Assembly: GCF_019443325.1 (NCBI RefSeq)
Contig: NZ_CP080383.1
Coordinates: 1,736,001 to 1,800,000 of the forward strand
Direction: 5' to 3'
Length of the DNA: 64,000 bases
From: Cryobacterium sp. PAMC25264
GTDB taxonomy: Bacteria > Actinomycetota > Actinomycetes > Actinomycetales > Microbacteriaceae
The notes beneath the pieces were generated by a model. The model saw only the letters and a program-made list of their open reading frames with translations. It searched no databases and was not told where the DNA came from. A program made the translations under genes and the position numbers. Positions 26,923-37,295 of the stretch are shown one piece after another; the stretch's first letter is position 1, and each line of letters begins with the position of its first letter.

Positions 26923-29651
26923 CTACTTCTGGTCGGTCGTGGGCACCACGATGGGCTGCACCGAGGTCGTCGAGCCACCGGCCGTCGTGACGCGCCGGCT
27001 GCGCGAGCGACCCTGACCGGGCTGCTTGGGCTCGGGCAGTGAGTCCAGCACGGAATCGAGCAGCTGATCGGTGACCTGCTTGCTGACCGGACGACGACTG
27101 CGCGGTGACTTCTTCACCGGGATGTCGAGGATCTCCACGCCCTCGGACCCGTCAGCAGCTGCGGGCTGCTGGGCCTGGACACCGGTGTGCTCCCCTGTGG
27201 CCAGGTCCTCGGCGGGCTGACCCGTCGAGGCCTCGGTCGCTGGGGTCCGGTCGTCGGAGCCGGTGCCCGTGCGCACACCAGAGCGGTTGTCCGTGCGGTT
27301 GTTGTCCGTGCGGCTGTTGTCCGAGCGGCCAACCGACCGGTTCCGGGACGCGCTGCGCGAGGCAGGAGCGCCGTCAGCGGCCGGGTCGGTGGCGGTGTCC
27401 ACGGCTGCGGACTCCCCGGACGGAGCGTTGTCGGTGCCAGGCTCGGAGACCGGCGTCGAGCTGCCGGTCGGAGCGGTGCTCGTTGCCGTGGTGCCGGCCG
27501 GCTCGGTGGCGGCGGGCAGGACCGCACCAGCCGCATCCGTCTCGTTCGCTGCGATCACGGGGATGGACCCCGTGAGCGAGCGGGAGATGGTGCGCGCGGC
27601 GATCAGCGCGAGGGCGTGCTTGGCGTCCTCGGTGATGCCGTGAGTGCCCTGGCCGGCCTTGGCAGCGTCGGTGTGGGCGGCGGGCGGGGTGTGGCCGCCG
27701 CGCTGACCGGAGTTGCCACCGTCCTGGTGGGTCGATCCGTTGCCGTTGCCGGTGGATTTGCTGCGCGGGCGTCGTTCCTGGGCCGGCTGCGCCGTCTGAC
27801 GGTGCTTGACCACGGGTCGTGGTGGATGACGATCCCGCGGCCGGCGCAGGTCTCGCAGTTCTCGCTGAACGACTCCAGCAGGCCCAGGCCGAGCTTCTTA
27901 CGCGTCATCTGCACGAGTCCGAGCGAGGTGACCTCGGCCACCTGGTGCTTGGTGCGGTCCCGGCTGAGGCATTCGACCAGGCGGCGGAGCACCAGGTCCC
28001 GGTTGGACTCGAGCACCATGTCGATGAAGTCGACGACGATGATGCCGCCGATGTCCCGCAGGCGCAGCTGACGCACGATCTCGTCCGCGGCTTCGAGGTT
28101 GTTCTTGGTGACGGTCTCTTCGAGGTTGCCGCCTGAACCGACGAACTTGCCGGTGTTAACGTCGACCACGGTCATGGCCTCGGTGCGGTCGATCACGAGC
28201 GAACCGCCCGAGGGCAGCCAGACCTTGCGGTCCAGCGCCTTCTCGATCTGCTCGGAGATGCGGTATTCGTCGAACGCGTCGCGCTCGCCCTCGTAGCGCT
28301 GCACGCGCTCGACGAGGTCGGGGGCCACCTGGCGCAGGTACGACTCGATGACTTCCTGCGCGTCGTCGCCAGAGATGACCATCTTGTGGAAATCCTCGTT
28401 GAAGACGTCGCGAACGATCTTGATGAGCAGGTCGGGTTCGCTGTGCAACAGGGCCGGACCCGACACCGTCTCGACCTGCTTGGCGATGGACGCCCACTGG
28501 GCGGTCAGCCGGTTCACGTCGAGGGTGAGCTGTTCGTCGGTCGCGCCCTCGGCAGCGGTGCGCACGATGACGCCCACGTTGTCGGGCAGGACCTCTTTGA
28601 GGATCTTCTTGAGCCGGGCACGCTCGGTGTCGGGCAGCTTGCGGCTGATTCCGTTCATCGAGCCGTTGGGCACGTAGACGAGGTAGCGGCCGGGCAGGGA
28701 GACCTGGCTGGTCAGCCGGGCGCCCTTGTGTCCGACGGGGTCCTTGGTGACCTGAACGAGGACCTTGTCGCCGGGCTTGAGGGCAAGTTCGATGCGGCGG
28801 GTCTGGGTACCACCGGGCGAGTTCACCGCGGCGGCGTCCCAGTCGACTTCACCGGAGTACAGCACGGCATTGCGACCGCGACCGATGTCGACGAAGGCGG
28901 CTTCCATGCTGGGCAGCACGTTCTGCACTCGGCCGAGGTAGACATTGCCGATGAGCGACGCATCCTGGTTCTTGGCCACGTAGTGCTCGACCAGCACGCC
29001 GTCTTCGAGCACGCCGATCTGGATCTTGTTGTGCTTGGCACGCACGACCATGGCACGGTCGACGGACTCGCGCCGGGCGAGGAACTCGGCCTCGGTGATG
29101 ACCGGGCGGCGACGTCCGGCATCCCGGCCGTCACGGCGGCGCTGCTTCTTCGCCTCGAGGCGGGTAGACCCCTTGATGCGCTGCGGCTCGGTGATGAGTT
29201 CGGGTTCGCGCGGGGTGCGCACCCGCACAACGGTGTTGGCCGGGTCGTCGCTGCGGCCCTCCTCGCCGGTGCGTCGGCGGGCACGACGGCGCACCGTCGA
29301 GCTCTCGTCGGCGTCGTCATCCTCGTCGTCGAGCTGGCGACCGCCGGACCTGACCGGGGCGGGCAGGATCGCCGGCGCCTGGAAGATCAGCGACGTCGTG
29401 GGACGGCGAACCACCTCGACGGTTTCATCGAACGGGGTGGGCAGGGCGGGGAAAGCGACCGGCTGGTCCACGGCCTCGTCGACCGTGACGGGCGTTTCAA
29501 CGGGCTCCGGCAGGCTCGGAGCCTGCGGCGGAACCTGCTCGACCGGAGTCTGCTGTGCTGGAGATTGCTGAGCCGGTGCCGCCTTCCTGGTGGTTTTGCG
29601 AGTGCCGAATAGGCCCTTGCGCTTCTTGTTTTCGTTGTCTTCCACCATCAC
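26923..29651 (-). CDS. rne: Ribonuclease E/G (Rne), frame broken once
   Basis: Endoribonuclease of mRNA decay and rRNA/tRNA processing. The N-terminal frame (29651 to about 27815) has a Pro/Arg-rich extension, the S1 domain (GNVYLGRVQNVLPSMEAAF), the RNase H-like/DNase I-like core with catalytic IIVVDFIDM, RDRTKHQVAEVTSLGLVQMTRKK and the zinc-link CETCAGRGIVIHHDP. At HHDP the frame is lost: adding one base in the CCCGTGG run restores HHDPVVKHRQTAQPAQERR, which leads into the second frame ending at 26923. That disordered C-terminal tail (Thr/Asn/Asp-rich, with basic RSRRPVSKQ near the end) is the usual actinobacterial scaffold. Joined length 909 residues. GTG start with AAGGAG 7 bases upstream; the adjacent ATG is an alternative. 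Confidence 0.9.
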
Positions 29652-29746
29652 TGGTGCGCTCCTTGACCGGTGTGGGCGACCGCGCCACCCACTCGGTTAC
29701 TCTCTCGTGCGACGTTCCCGCTTACGCGACAACCCCGCGAATCCTA

Positions 29747-29864
29747 TTGCGTTGACGCAACCGGCCCGTGGCTCTGGTTGCTAATACCTTTGGTCTACGA
29801 CCAATGAATCTGGGCGAATGTCGCCCATTAAGCCTTTTGGCATCGGTTTGAGCGCGGCTCAAAC
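29747..29864 (-). promoter_or_regulatory. Structured rne 5' leader with four small hairpins
   Basis: Four perfect inverted repeats with 2-3-base loops lie in a row: 29747-29760 (6 bp), 29790-29804 (6 bp), 29811-29827 (7 bp), 29846-29864 (8 bp). A GATAAT hexamer at 29875-29880 on the minus strand could start the transcript just upstream. In E. coli the rne leader hairpins mediate autoregulation by RNase E; the same role here is inference. Confidence 0.5.
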
Positions 29865-29915
29865 GACTGTTTCGATTATCGCACGCATTCCCAGAGACTC
29901 GCGCGCGACACATGA

Positions 29916-29921
29916 CATAAT
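29916..29921 (+). promoter_or_regulatory. Putative -10 of a leaderless promoter (VKOR gene)
   Basis: CATAAT, 6 bases, then the GTG at 29928. No Shine-Dalgarno. Confidence 0.4.
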
Positions 29922-29927
29922 CCGAAT

Positions 29928-30527
29928 GTGCACCTGACCTCGTCGAAAAAGCCTCCCGTCGGCCTCGCCGTCTTCCTCATCCTGGCGGGGGCGATCGGCT
30001 TTGCCGCGGCCTTCGCGCTCACGCTGGACAAGTTCACGATGCTCGAGGATCCGACGGCCCAACTGTCTTGCAACTTCAGTGTCCTGGTGGGATGCAGCAC
30101 CAACCTCGGCTCCTGGCAGGGCGCCCTCTTCGGGTTCCCGAACCCGCTGATCGGGGTGGCGGCGTGGAGCGTCGTGATCACGATCGGAGCCGCCATCCTG
30201 TCCGGTGCCCACTTCGCACGGTGGTTCTGGCTGGGCCTGAACGTCGGCGTGACCGGTGCGCTTGCCTTTGTGATCTGGCTGATGGGCCAGAGCTTCTTCG
30301 TGCTCGATGTGCTGTGCCCGTGGTGCATGGTCACCTGGGCGGTGACGATCCCGGTGTTCCTGGCCGTGACCCTGTACAACCTCAAGACCGGCATCATCCC
30401 CGGTTCGGCACGGGTGCGCCGCCTCGCGGCGGTCGGCTACTCCTGGATCTTCGTGATCACGATCGCGTGCTACCTGGTGGCGGCGACCGTCGCCCAGCTG
30501 CAAATGGACTTCCTCCACCGCCTCTAA
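29928..30527 (+). CDS. Vitamin K epoxide reductase (VKOR) family protein
   Basis: 199 residues, about five membrane segments. VKOR reoxidises periplasmic-type thiol oxidases (DsbA-like) using quinones. The two cysteine pairs are present: CNFSVLVGC in the extracytoplasmic loop after TM1 and CPWC at the start of the fourth helix. FGFPNPLIGVAAW matches the conserved serine/Asn region. There is no fused thioredoxin domain and no DsbA gene nearby, so its partner is elsewhere. Starts GTG; ends just before a perfect 30-bp palindrome that separates it from ndk. Confidence 0.9.
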   Translation: MHLTSSKKPPVGLAVFLILAGAIGFAAAFALTLDKFTMLEDPTAQLSCNFSVLVGCSTNLGSWQGALFGFPNPLIGVAAWSVVITIGAAILSGAHFARWFWLGLNVGVTGALAFVIWLMGQSFFVLDVLCPWCMVTWAVTIPVFLAVTLYNLKTGIIPGSARVRRLAAVGYSWIFVITIACYLVAATVAQLQMDFLHRL

Positions 30528-30540
30528 CCTCGCGTCTCCA

Positions 30541-30605
30541 CCCGCGAACTGTGAGAAAAGCCCCGAAAACGTCGAGTTTTCGGGGCTTTTCTCACAGTTC
30601 GCGGG
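30541..30605. terminator. Perfect 30-bp inverted repeat, bidirectional terminator between VKOR gene and ndk
   Basis: 30541-30570 is the exact reverse complement of 30576-30605, with a 5-base loop GTCGA. The inner part (AAAAGCCCCGAAAAC and its complement) is a standard bidirectional terminator, with T tracts inside the stem. The outer 15 bp extend it beyond what termination needs. It lies 14 bases after the VKOR stop and 26 bases beyond the ndk stop. Confidence 0.8.
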
Positions 30606-30630
30606 AGGGAGCCGCGGGTGATCGGGTGGG

Positions 30631-31050
30631 TTAGGCGAACCAGAGCGCCAGTTCGCGGGCGGCCGACTCGGGCGAGTCGGAGCCGTGAACCAGGTTCTGC
30701 TGAACCTTCAGGCCCCAGTCGCGGCCGAGGTCACCGCGGATGGTTCCGGGAGCGGCCGTGGTGGGGTCCGTGGTGCCGGCCAGGGCACGGAAGCCCTCGA
30801 TCACCCGGTCACCGGCGATACGCAGGGCGAGGATCGACCCGCTCTCCATGAATTCGACGAGCGGCTCGAAGAACGGCTTGCCGGCGTGCTCCGCGTAGTG
30901 CTCGGCCAGGAGCGTGCGCTCGGCCTGGACGAGCTTGATGTCGACGAGGGAGTATCCCTTCGCCTCGATGCGGCGGAGGATCTCGCCGGAGAGGTTGCGG
31001 GCCACGCCGTCGGGCTTGACCAATACGAGTGTTTCCTGGACCTGGGTCAT
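30631..31050 (-). CDS. ndk: Nucleoside-diphosphate kinase Ndk
   Basis: Transfers the gamma-phosphate between nucleoside tri- and diphosphates. 139 residues, complete: ETLVLVKPDGVARNLSGEILRRIEAKGY, ERTLLAEHYAEHAGKPFF, AGTTDPTTAAPGTIRGDLG and the phosphohistidine His122 in NLVHGSDSPESA. The ATG at 31050 has AAGGAG 5 bases upstream; a longer open frame upstream crosses the DUF4233 gene and is spurious. Last gene of the ileS-folC-DUF4233-ndk run. Confidence 0.97.
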   Translation of the reverse strand: MTQVQETLVLVKPDGVARNLSGEILRRIEAKGYSLVDIKLVQAERTLLAEHYAEHAGKPFFEPLVEFMESGSILALRIAGDRVIEGFRALAGTTDPTTAAPGTIRGDLGRDWGLKVQQNLVHGSDSPESAARELALWFA

Positions 31051-31115
31051 GTGTTCTCCTTGTGCTGTCGGTCTGTGCTGGTCGAGTTGGCTGTGAAGTG
31101 GGCGGCTGCGCCTGG

Positions 31116-31463
31116 TCAGGCGGCGTTGTTCTGTCTGTCGATCCGCGAACCACTGATCATGCAGTAAGTCCACATGCCGGCGAACAACGCCCCCACCACG
31201 AACATGGCGGGGTTGAGGAATCCGGTGGCGACGATGACGACCTGGACGGCCCATCCGACCGCATAGGCCCAGGTGAACCGTAGCAAGCCGAGCGTGGCCA
31301 CCATGATCAGGCACAGCAGCGCTCCTCCGCCCAGGGTGACCCAGGCCGGCAGATCACTGAGGCCGAAGATCACCAGGGTGGCCAGGAACACGACGATGAG
31401 CTCGAAGCCGAGCACGATCGAGGCGAGCGACCGGCGCACCGAGGAGGCGCGGGCGGGGCTCAC
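31116..31463 (-). CDS. DUF4233 family membrane protein
   Basis: 115 residues with four hydrophobic segments (about 14-35, 40-60, 63-83 and 86-107). Position between folC and ndk, with GTG overlapping the folC stop as GTGA, is typical for this actinobacterial family of unknown function. Confidence 0.88.
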   Translation of the reverse strand: MSPARASSVRRSLASIVLGFELIVVFLATLVIFGLSDLPAWVTLGGGALLCLIMVATLGLLRFTWAYAVGWAVQVVIVATGFLNPAMFVVGALFAGMWTYCMISGSRIDRQNNAA

Positions 31464-32830
31464 GGTGTCATCCAGTCCCCGGAGTCGGCCAGGGCCACGG
31501 CGTCGCCGACCAGGGTGATCGATCCGGCCACCAGAACCGCGCGTTTGGGTTCGTCCTGGGCCCAGCCGCGCGCCGCGTCAAGGGCCTGCGCGAGATCGCC
31601 GTAGCGGAAGGTTGCGGAGGACCCGGCGATCTCGTCGACGAGGTCGGCCAGGTCGTCGACCGGGATGGCCCGTTCGGAGTGGGACTGGGTGACGTGGAAC
31701 CGGGTCGCCACGGGGCGCAGGGCCTCGATGATGCCGGCGGCGTCCTTGTCTTCGAGGATGCCCACCACAACGGTGATCTCGTCGAAGTCGAAGTAGCTCT
31801 GCAGCGCGGCGGTGAGCGCCAGTGCCCCGTGCGGGTTGTGCGCGGCGTCCACGAGCACGGTCGGCTCGATGCCGACCAGTTGCAGGCGGCCGGGCGAGGT
31901 CGCGGTGGCGAGGCCTTCCACGAGGATGTCCTCGACGAGGGCCTGGCTGCCCGCGCCCAGGAACGACTCGACAGCGGCGATGGCCACGGCGGCATTCTGC
32001 GCCTGGTGGGTGCCGTAGAGCGGCAGGAACAGCTCCGAGTAGGTGCCGGCGATGCCGCGCACCGAGATGAGCTGGCCGCCGACGGCGACGTGGCTGGCGA
32101 GGAGGGCGAAGTCGGCGCCCTCGCCCACCAGGGTGGATTCCGTCAGCTCCGCGGCCCGGGACAGTTCGGCGAGCACCTCCGTCGTCTGCGCCGCGGTGAC
32201 CACGGCTGCGGCGGGCTTGATGATGCCCGACTTGGTGCGCGCGATCTCGGTGACGGTGCTGCCCAACCGCTTGGTGTGGTCCAGGGCGATCGGGGTGAAG
32301 ACGGCAACCTGGCCGTCGGCCACGTTCGTGGAGTCCCATTCGCCGCCCATGCCCACCTCGAGCACGACGACATCCACGGGGGCGTCGGCGAAGCAGGCGA
32401 ACGCCAGAACGGTGAGGGCCTCGAAGAAGGTCAGCGGCACCTCTCCGGCGGTCTCGAGCTCCGCGTCGACCATCGTGAGATAGGGCTGGATGTCGGCCCA
32501 GTTCGCGGCGAGGGCCTCGTCGCTGATCGGGACACCGTCGATCACGATGCGCTCGTTGAGCCGCACGAGGTGAGGGCTCACCAGCAGCCCGGTGCGCAGA
32601 CCGTAGGCGCGCAGGATGCTCTCGATGATGCGGCTGGTGCTCGTCTTCCCGTTGGTGCCGGTGACGTGGATGATCGGGTAGGAGCTCTGCGGGTCGCCGA
32701 GCAGCTCGACCGCGCGCCGGGTGGCCTGCAGGCGCGGCTGCGGGGCGCTCTCTCCTACCCGCTCGAGGAGGGCGGCGAAGACGGCGTCGCCGGCGTCACG
32801 GAATTCGTCGGGGAAGTAGTCGTCAGACAT
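31460..32830 (-). CDS. folC: Bifunctional folylpolyglutamate/dihydrofolate synthase FolC
   Basis: Adds glutamate to folates (and to dihydropteroate) with ATP. 456 residues, Mur-ligase fold: P-loop [73 protein letters not shown] and the C-terminal [11 protein letters not shown] use the ATG at 32830, which has AAGGA 7 bases upstream and overlaps the ileS stop by 8 bases; a GTG at 32848 would add 6 residues. Coupled downstream to DUF4233. Confidence 0.95.
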   Translation of the reverse strand: MSDDYFPDEFRDAGDAVFAALLERVGESAPQPRLQATRRAVELLGDPQSSYPIIHVTGTNGKTSTSRIIESILRAYGLRTGLLVSPHLVRLNERIVIDGVPISDEALAANWADIQPYLTMVDAELETAGEVPLTFFEALTVLAFACFADAPVDVVVLEVGMGGEWDSTNVADGQVAVFTPIALDHTKRLGSTVTEIARTKSGIIKPAAAVVTAAQTTEVLAELSRAAELTESTLVGEGADFALLASHVAVGGQLISVRGIAGTYSELFLPLYGTHQAQNAAVAIAAVESFLGAGSQALVEDILVEGLATATSPGRLQLVGIEPTVLVDAAHNPHGALALTAALQSYFDFDEITVVVGILEDKDAAGIIEALRPVATRFHVTQSHSERAIPVDDLADLVDEIAGSSATFRYGDLAQALDAARGWAQDEPKRAVLVAGSITLVGDAVALADSGDWMTP

Positions 32831-35800
32831 TGATGGTTCCTTTGTCACGGGCGACGGCCACGATGACCGGTCCTCGGTTCGCGTAGTGGTCGGCCTCGAA
32901 GCGCACGTAGTGCTCCACGACTGAGCCGGTGAGGCCCGGCAGCCATTCGGACGGGGTTCCGGTGCTCAGCACGTCGGCGGCGACGGTGGATGCCGAATGG
33001 GTGCCGAAGCGGATCGCCAGGGTCTCGCCGGCCACGTCGACGCCAGAGGCCAGGCCGAAGGTGGCCGCATCCGTGTCGTCGAAGAAGACCAGGTCGAGGC
33101 GGATCCGGTCGCTGACCTCGAAGCCGGCGGACTTGCGGGTGTCCTGCACAGCCCGGATGAGGTCGCGGGCCAGGCCCTCGGCCTCCAGCTCAGGCGTGGT
33201 GGTGGTCTCCAGCAGCACGAAGCCGCCGCCGGTGAGCAGGGCGAGGGCGGCGTTGTGCAGCACCGACTCGGCGTCGGAAGAGGTGGAGGCCGCCTGCAAC
33301 TCCAGGTCGTACTCCCCCGCCTCCAGGGCGATACCGCCGGCCGTGACCACACCGTCAGTCTCGGACCAGTCTCCGCTGCGGGCGGCCTTGATGACCTGCT
33401 GCACCTGCTTGCCGAGCCTGGGGCCGGCGGCCCGGGCGTTGACGGTGAGCTTGGAGGTGATGCCGTAGCTTTCGGCGCTGTCGGCCTCCTGTTCGACGAG
33501 GGTGACCGCCTTGACGTTCAACTCGTCGCGCAGGATGCCCTCGAACCCGGCCAGGGCGCTCGTGTCGGTGGTGACCACGGTGAGGTTCGCCAGCGGAAGG
33601 CGGACCCGCAGGGCGGCCTTCTTGCGGAGCGACAGCACGGTGGAGCTGATCAGGCGAACCTGGTCCATGGCCGTGACCAGTCCGGGGTCGGCGGGGAAGA
33701 CCGTGGCGTCGGGCCAGTCGGTGAGGTGCACGCTGCGGCCGCCGGTCAGGCCCTGCCAGATGCGCTCGGTGACCAGCGGGAGCAGCGGCGCTGCCACCCG
33801 GGTGACGGTCTCGAGCACGGTGTACAGGGTGTCGAAGGCTTCCGACCCGGTGCCGTCGGCGGCGACGCCGCCCCAGAACCTGTCGCGGGAGCGGCGCACA
33901 TACCAGTTGGTGAGCACGTCGGCGAAATCCCGTAGGCGCGAGGCGGCCAGCGTGCTGTCGAGCCGTTCGAGATCGCCGGTGACGTCCTCGATGAGGTCGC
34001 GAGTCTTGGCCAGAAGGTAGCGGTCGAGCACATCGGTGGAGTCGGTGCGCCAGGTGGCGGTGTAGCCGGAGGCGTTGGCGTAGAGCGAGAAGAAATACCA
34101 GGTGCTCCAGAGCGGCAGCAGCATCTGGCGGGTGCCCTCGCGGATGCCCTCCTCGGTGACGATGAGGTTGCCGCCGCGCAGAACCGGCGAGCTCATCAGG
34201 AACCAGCGCATGGCGTCGGAGCCGTCGCGGTCGAAGACCTCGTTGACGTTGGGGTAGTTGCGGAGGGACTTCGACATCTTCTGGCCGTCGTTGCCGAGCA
34301 CGATGCCGTGGCTGACGACGTTCTTGAAGGCGGGCCGGTCGAACAGCGCCGTGGAGAGCACGTGCAGCAGGTAGAACCAGCCGCGGGTCTGCCCGATATA
34401 TTCCACGATGAAGTCGGCCGGGTTGTGGCTCTCGAACCATTCGCGGTTCTCGAACGGGTAGTGCACCTGGGCGAACGGCATCGAGCCGGAGTCGAACCAG
34501 ACGTCGAGGACATCCTCGATGCGCCGCATGGTGGACTGCCCGGTGGGGTCGTCGGGGTTGGGCCGGGTGAGTTCGTCGATGTAGGGGCGGTGCAGGTCGG
34601 TGGGGCGTACGCCGAAATCGGCCTCGAGCTCGTCGAGCGAACCGTAGACGTCGATGCGCGGGTAGGCAGGGTTGTCGCTCTTCCAGACCGGGATGGGCGA
34701 GCCCCAGTAGCGGTTGCGGCTGATCGACCAGTCGCGGGCGTTCCCGATCCACTTGCCGAACTGGCCGTCCTTGACGTTCTCCGGGACCCAGTTCACTTCC
34801 TGGTTGAGGTCGACCATGCGATCGCGGAAGTCGGTGACGCGCACGAACCAGCTGGACACGGCCTTGTAGATCAGCGGGTTGCGGCAGCGCCAGCAATGCG
34901 GGTAGGAGTGCTCGTAGCTGGCCTGGCGGAGCAGCCGGCCCTGCGACTTGATCAACTGGGTGAGCGGCTTGTTGGCGTCGCTCCAGAGCTGCCCGGCGAC
35001 CTCGGTGACCTCGGGCAGGAACTTGCCGCCGTCGTCGAGGGACAGGATCACCGGGATGCCGTAGGCCTGGCAGACCGTCTGGTCCTCCTCGCCGTAGGCG
35101 GGCGCCTGGTGCACGATGCCGGTGCCATCGCTGGTGGTGACGTAGTCCGCGACCACGAAGCGCCAGGCGTTCTGGGTGCCCCACTCGCTCTCGTCGGCGT
35201 AGTAGTCGAACAGGCGGTCGTACGAGACGCCCTCGAGGTCGCGGCCGGTCACGGTGCGACTGATCGCGGCCGTCGCGTCTGCGGCGCTCTCGTAGCCGAG
35301 GTCCTTGGCGTAGCTGCCGACGAGGTCGATGGCCAGCAGGTATTCGCCGCCAAGAACCTCGGTGCCGGACACGGCGCCGGCTTGTTCACGCAACACCTCG
35401 GCATCCGGGTGCCGTTGGGGCCGGCGGGGACGACGGCGTAGACGATGTCGGGGCCCACGGCCAGGGCGAGGTTGGTCGGCAGGGTCCACGGGGTCGTGGT
35501 CCAGGCCAGGGCGCGCACGGCGGTGAGGCCGAGGGTCTCGGCCTTGGCGCCCACGAGCGGGAAGGTGACCGTGACGGTCTGGTCCTGGCGCATTTTGTAG
35601 ACGTCGTCGTCCATGCGCAGCTCGTGGTTGGACAGCGGGGTCTGGTCGCGCCAGCAGTATGGCAGCACCCGGTAGCCCTCGTAGGCCAGTCCCTTGGTGT
35701 GCAGTTCCTTGAACGCCCAGATCACCGATTCCATGAAGGTGATGTCGAGGGTCTTGTAGTCGTTCTCGAAGTCGACCCAGCGGGCCTGGCGGGTGACGTA

Positions 35801-36247
35801 GGCCTCCCAGTCCTTAGTGTACTCGAGCACCGATTCGCGGGCGACGGCGTTGAACGCGGCCAGGCCCATCTGTTCGATCTGACTCTTGTCGGTGATGCCG
35901 AGCTTCCGCTCCGCCTCCAGCTCGGCCGGCAGTCCGTGGGTGTCCCAGCCGAACCGGCGGTGCACCTGCTTGCCGCGCATGGTCTGGAACCTGGGGAACA
36001 GGTCCTTGGCGTAGCCGGTGAGCAGGTGGCCGTAGTGCGGCAGGCCGTTGGCGAAGGGAGGGCCGTCGTAGAAGACCCACTCCGGGGCACCCTCGCGGTT
36101 GTCGATGGAGGCCTGGAAGGTGCCGTCCTTCGCCCAGAAGTCGAGGACTTCGCCCTCGATCTGCGGGAAGTTCGGTGAGGGAACGACAGCGGCGTCGGGG
36201 CTGGCCGAATCGGACTGGTTGTCTTCGGGGGACTTCGGGTACGTCAT
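32823..36247 (-). CDS. ileS: Isoleucyl-tRNA synthetase IleS, frame broken once
   Basis: Charges tRNA-Ile; essential. The first frame (36247 to about 35410) holds [14 protein letters not shown] (the HIGH motif as HYGH, residues 71-74), WDTHGLPAE and [17 protein letters not shown] up to AGPNGT. The next frame continues [24 protein letters not shown] through [31 protein letters not shown] and the anticodon-binding domain to the stop at 32823. One missing base in the ACCCGG region (35405-35413) explains the break; the joined protein is 1141 residues, normal for the long actinobacterial form. The ATG has AGGAG 4 bases upstream, the site controlled by the T-box leader. Confidence 0.93.
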
Positions 36248-36249
36248 GC

Positions 36250-36482
36250 TTCTCCTGGACGAGGCGGTGTTGAGTCGCCGGCCTATTCCACGAGGACGCC
36301 CGCCCCGACAGGACGATGCGCGGTACCACCTCGCTTGCCGTTCCCGTGCAGGCGAACGACCGCTCATACAAAGGCTGTGACGGGCCCGACCCGTTCGGCT
36401 CTACTGGCTGGTCTCGCACCGGGGCACGATTCCACTGTTCTTCCGAAGACTCCCCGGTGATGGCCGGATCAACGTCGGTTAA
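36250..36482 (-). promoter_or_regulatory. Translational T-box riboswitch controlling ileS
   Basis: On the minus strand upstream of ileS the T-box core GGTGGTACCGCG is at 36319-36330 (its TGG can pair with the uncharged tRNA acceptor end). Further 5' lies the short actinobacterial Stem I with CCATCACCGGGGAG, in which ATC (36459-36461) is an isoleucine specifier codon, followed by GTCTTCGGAAGAAC. After the T-box comes GTCCTCGTGG and then the ileS Shine-Dalgarno AGGAG at 36252-36256. There is no terminator T tract, so control is through ribosome access: uncharged tRNA-Ile frees the SD. Confidence 0.9.
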
Positions 36483-36517
36483 TACTACCGCGCCCGTCAA
36501 CTCCGGCGCCGGGCGGT

Positions 36518-37131
36518 TCAGCCGTGATCGAGAACAGGACCGAACCCGGCACAGACCGGAGTGATCGCCGCATCCACATAGGCGGTCAGGTCGCCGCGCG
36601 CCACACCGGCGCCGGCCCACTCCGTGGCGGCCGCAGCCGCAGCCGCGACCACGGCGGTGGAGAAGGCTCGCCCCAACGGGTCGGTGTCGGCCGAGTAGCC
36701 GGGCCGCGCGCCCACGTACTCCCCCACCAGGCCCACCTGCACCAGGAACCGGGCAAGGGCGGATGCCTCCAGCTCGCTAACCGTGTTCATCAGCTCGTAC
36801 TGGGTGACGGACCAGGGCACCCGGCCGGGCCCGAAGCCCTCGGCCACCCGCAGCAGCGCCTGGCGGACCGCCACGGTCACTCCGGCGCTGCGATCGCAGT
36901 CGGCCAATGCGCCGGGCAGGGCGGCGAGTCCCGCGTCGACATCCAGCCAGAGCAGGTCGCTCTTGGCGGAGAAGTAGTTGAAGAACGTGTTACGGCTCAC
37001 GCCGGCTCGCCGGGCGATATCCCCGATGGTGGTCTTGGCGTAGGTCTGCTCGAGGAACAGCTCGGCGGCGGCCTCCTCGAGCATCGCTCGGGAGGAACCG
37101 CGGGGCGGCCGACGGTGCGGGAATCGTTCAT
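36518..37131 (-). CDS. TetR-family regulator, frame broken once near the start
   Basis: A clear TetR N-terminal HTH is encoded: RAMLEEAAAELFLEQTYAKTTIGDIARRAGVSRNTFFNYFSAKSDLLW, then a helical ligand-binding domain ending at 36518. In its frame no good start exists. The ATG at 37131 opens MNDSRTVGRP in another frame, and one extra base in the GGGG run at 37102-37105 joins the two as MNDSRTVGRPRGSSRAMLEEAA, a typical TetR beginning. Joined length 204 residues. It is divergent from the ABC importer genes and probably regulates them. Confidence 0.82.
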
Positions 37132-37153
37132 GGTTCTTTCGTGTTCTACGATG

Positions 37154-37186
37154 GGACTCGACGTCTTCGGTTTTTGTACCGAGTCC
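37154..37186. promoter_or_regulatory. Inverted repeat in the TetR/ABC divergent region (operator candidate)
   Basis: GGACTCG (37154-37160) and CGAGTCC (37180-37186), perfect complements 19 bases apart, lie between the divergent starts of the TetR gene and the importer operon. Spacing is longer than a classic TetR operator. Confidence 0.3.
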
Positions 37187-37295
37187 AATAATGGCACAGC
37201 AGCCTTCAACGCAGACATCGTGGCCGGCCCCCCGGCCGCCCGACCGTCGACTCCCGTCTCCCCAGCGTTCCGCACCCGTGAAAAGAGCCCATCGC

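Noticed and set aside
26923..27813. Separate 296-residue disordered protein behind rne
   Set aside because: It begins at VVKHRQTAQ, the normal continuation of the RNase E zinc-link segment HHDP, so it is the rne tail.
31051..31314. N-terminal extension of Ndk into the DUF4233 gene
   Set aside because: Ndk has a strong Shine-Dalgarno and a family-typical start at 31050.
27603..35489. Programmed ribosomal frameshifting at rne and ileS
   Set aside because: Neither site has a slippery heptamer followed by a pseudoknot, and five further genes show the same kind of one-base loss.
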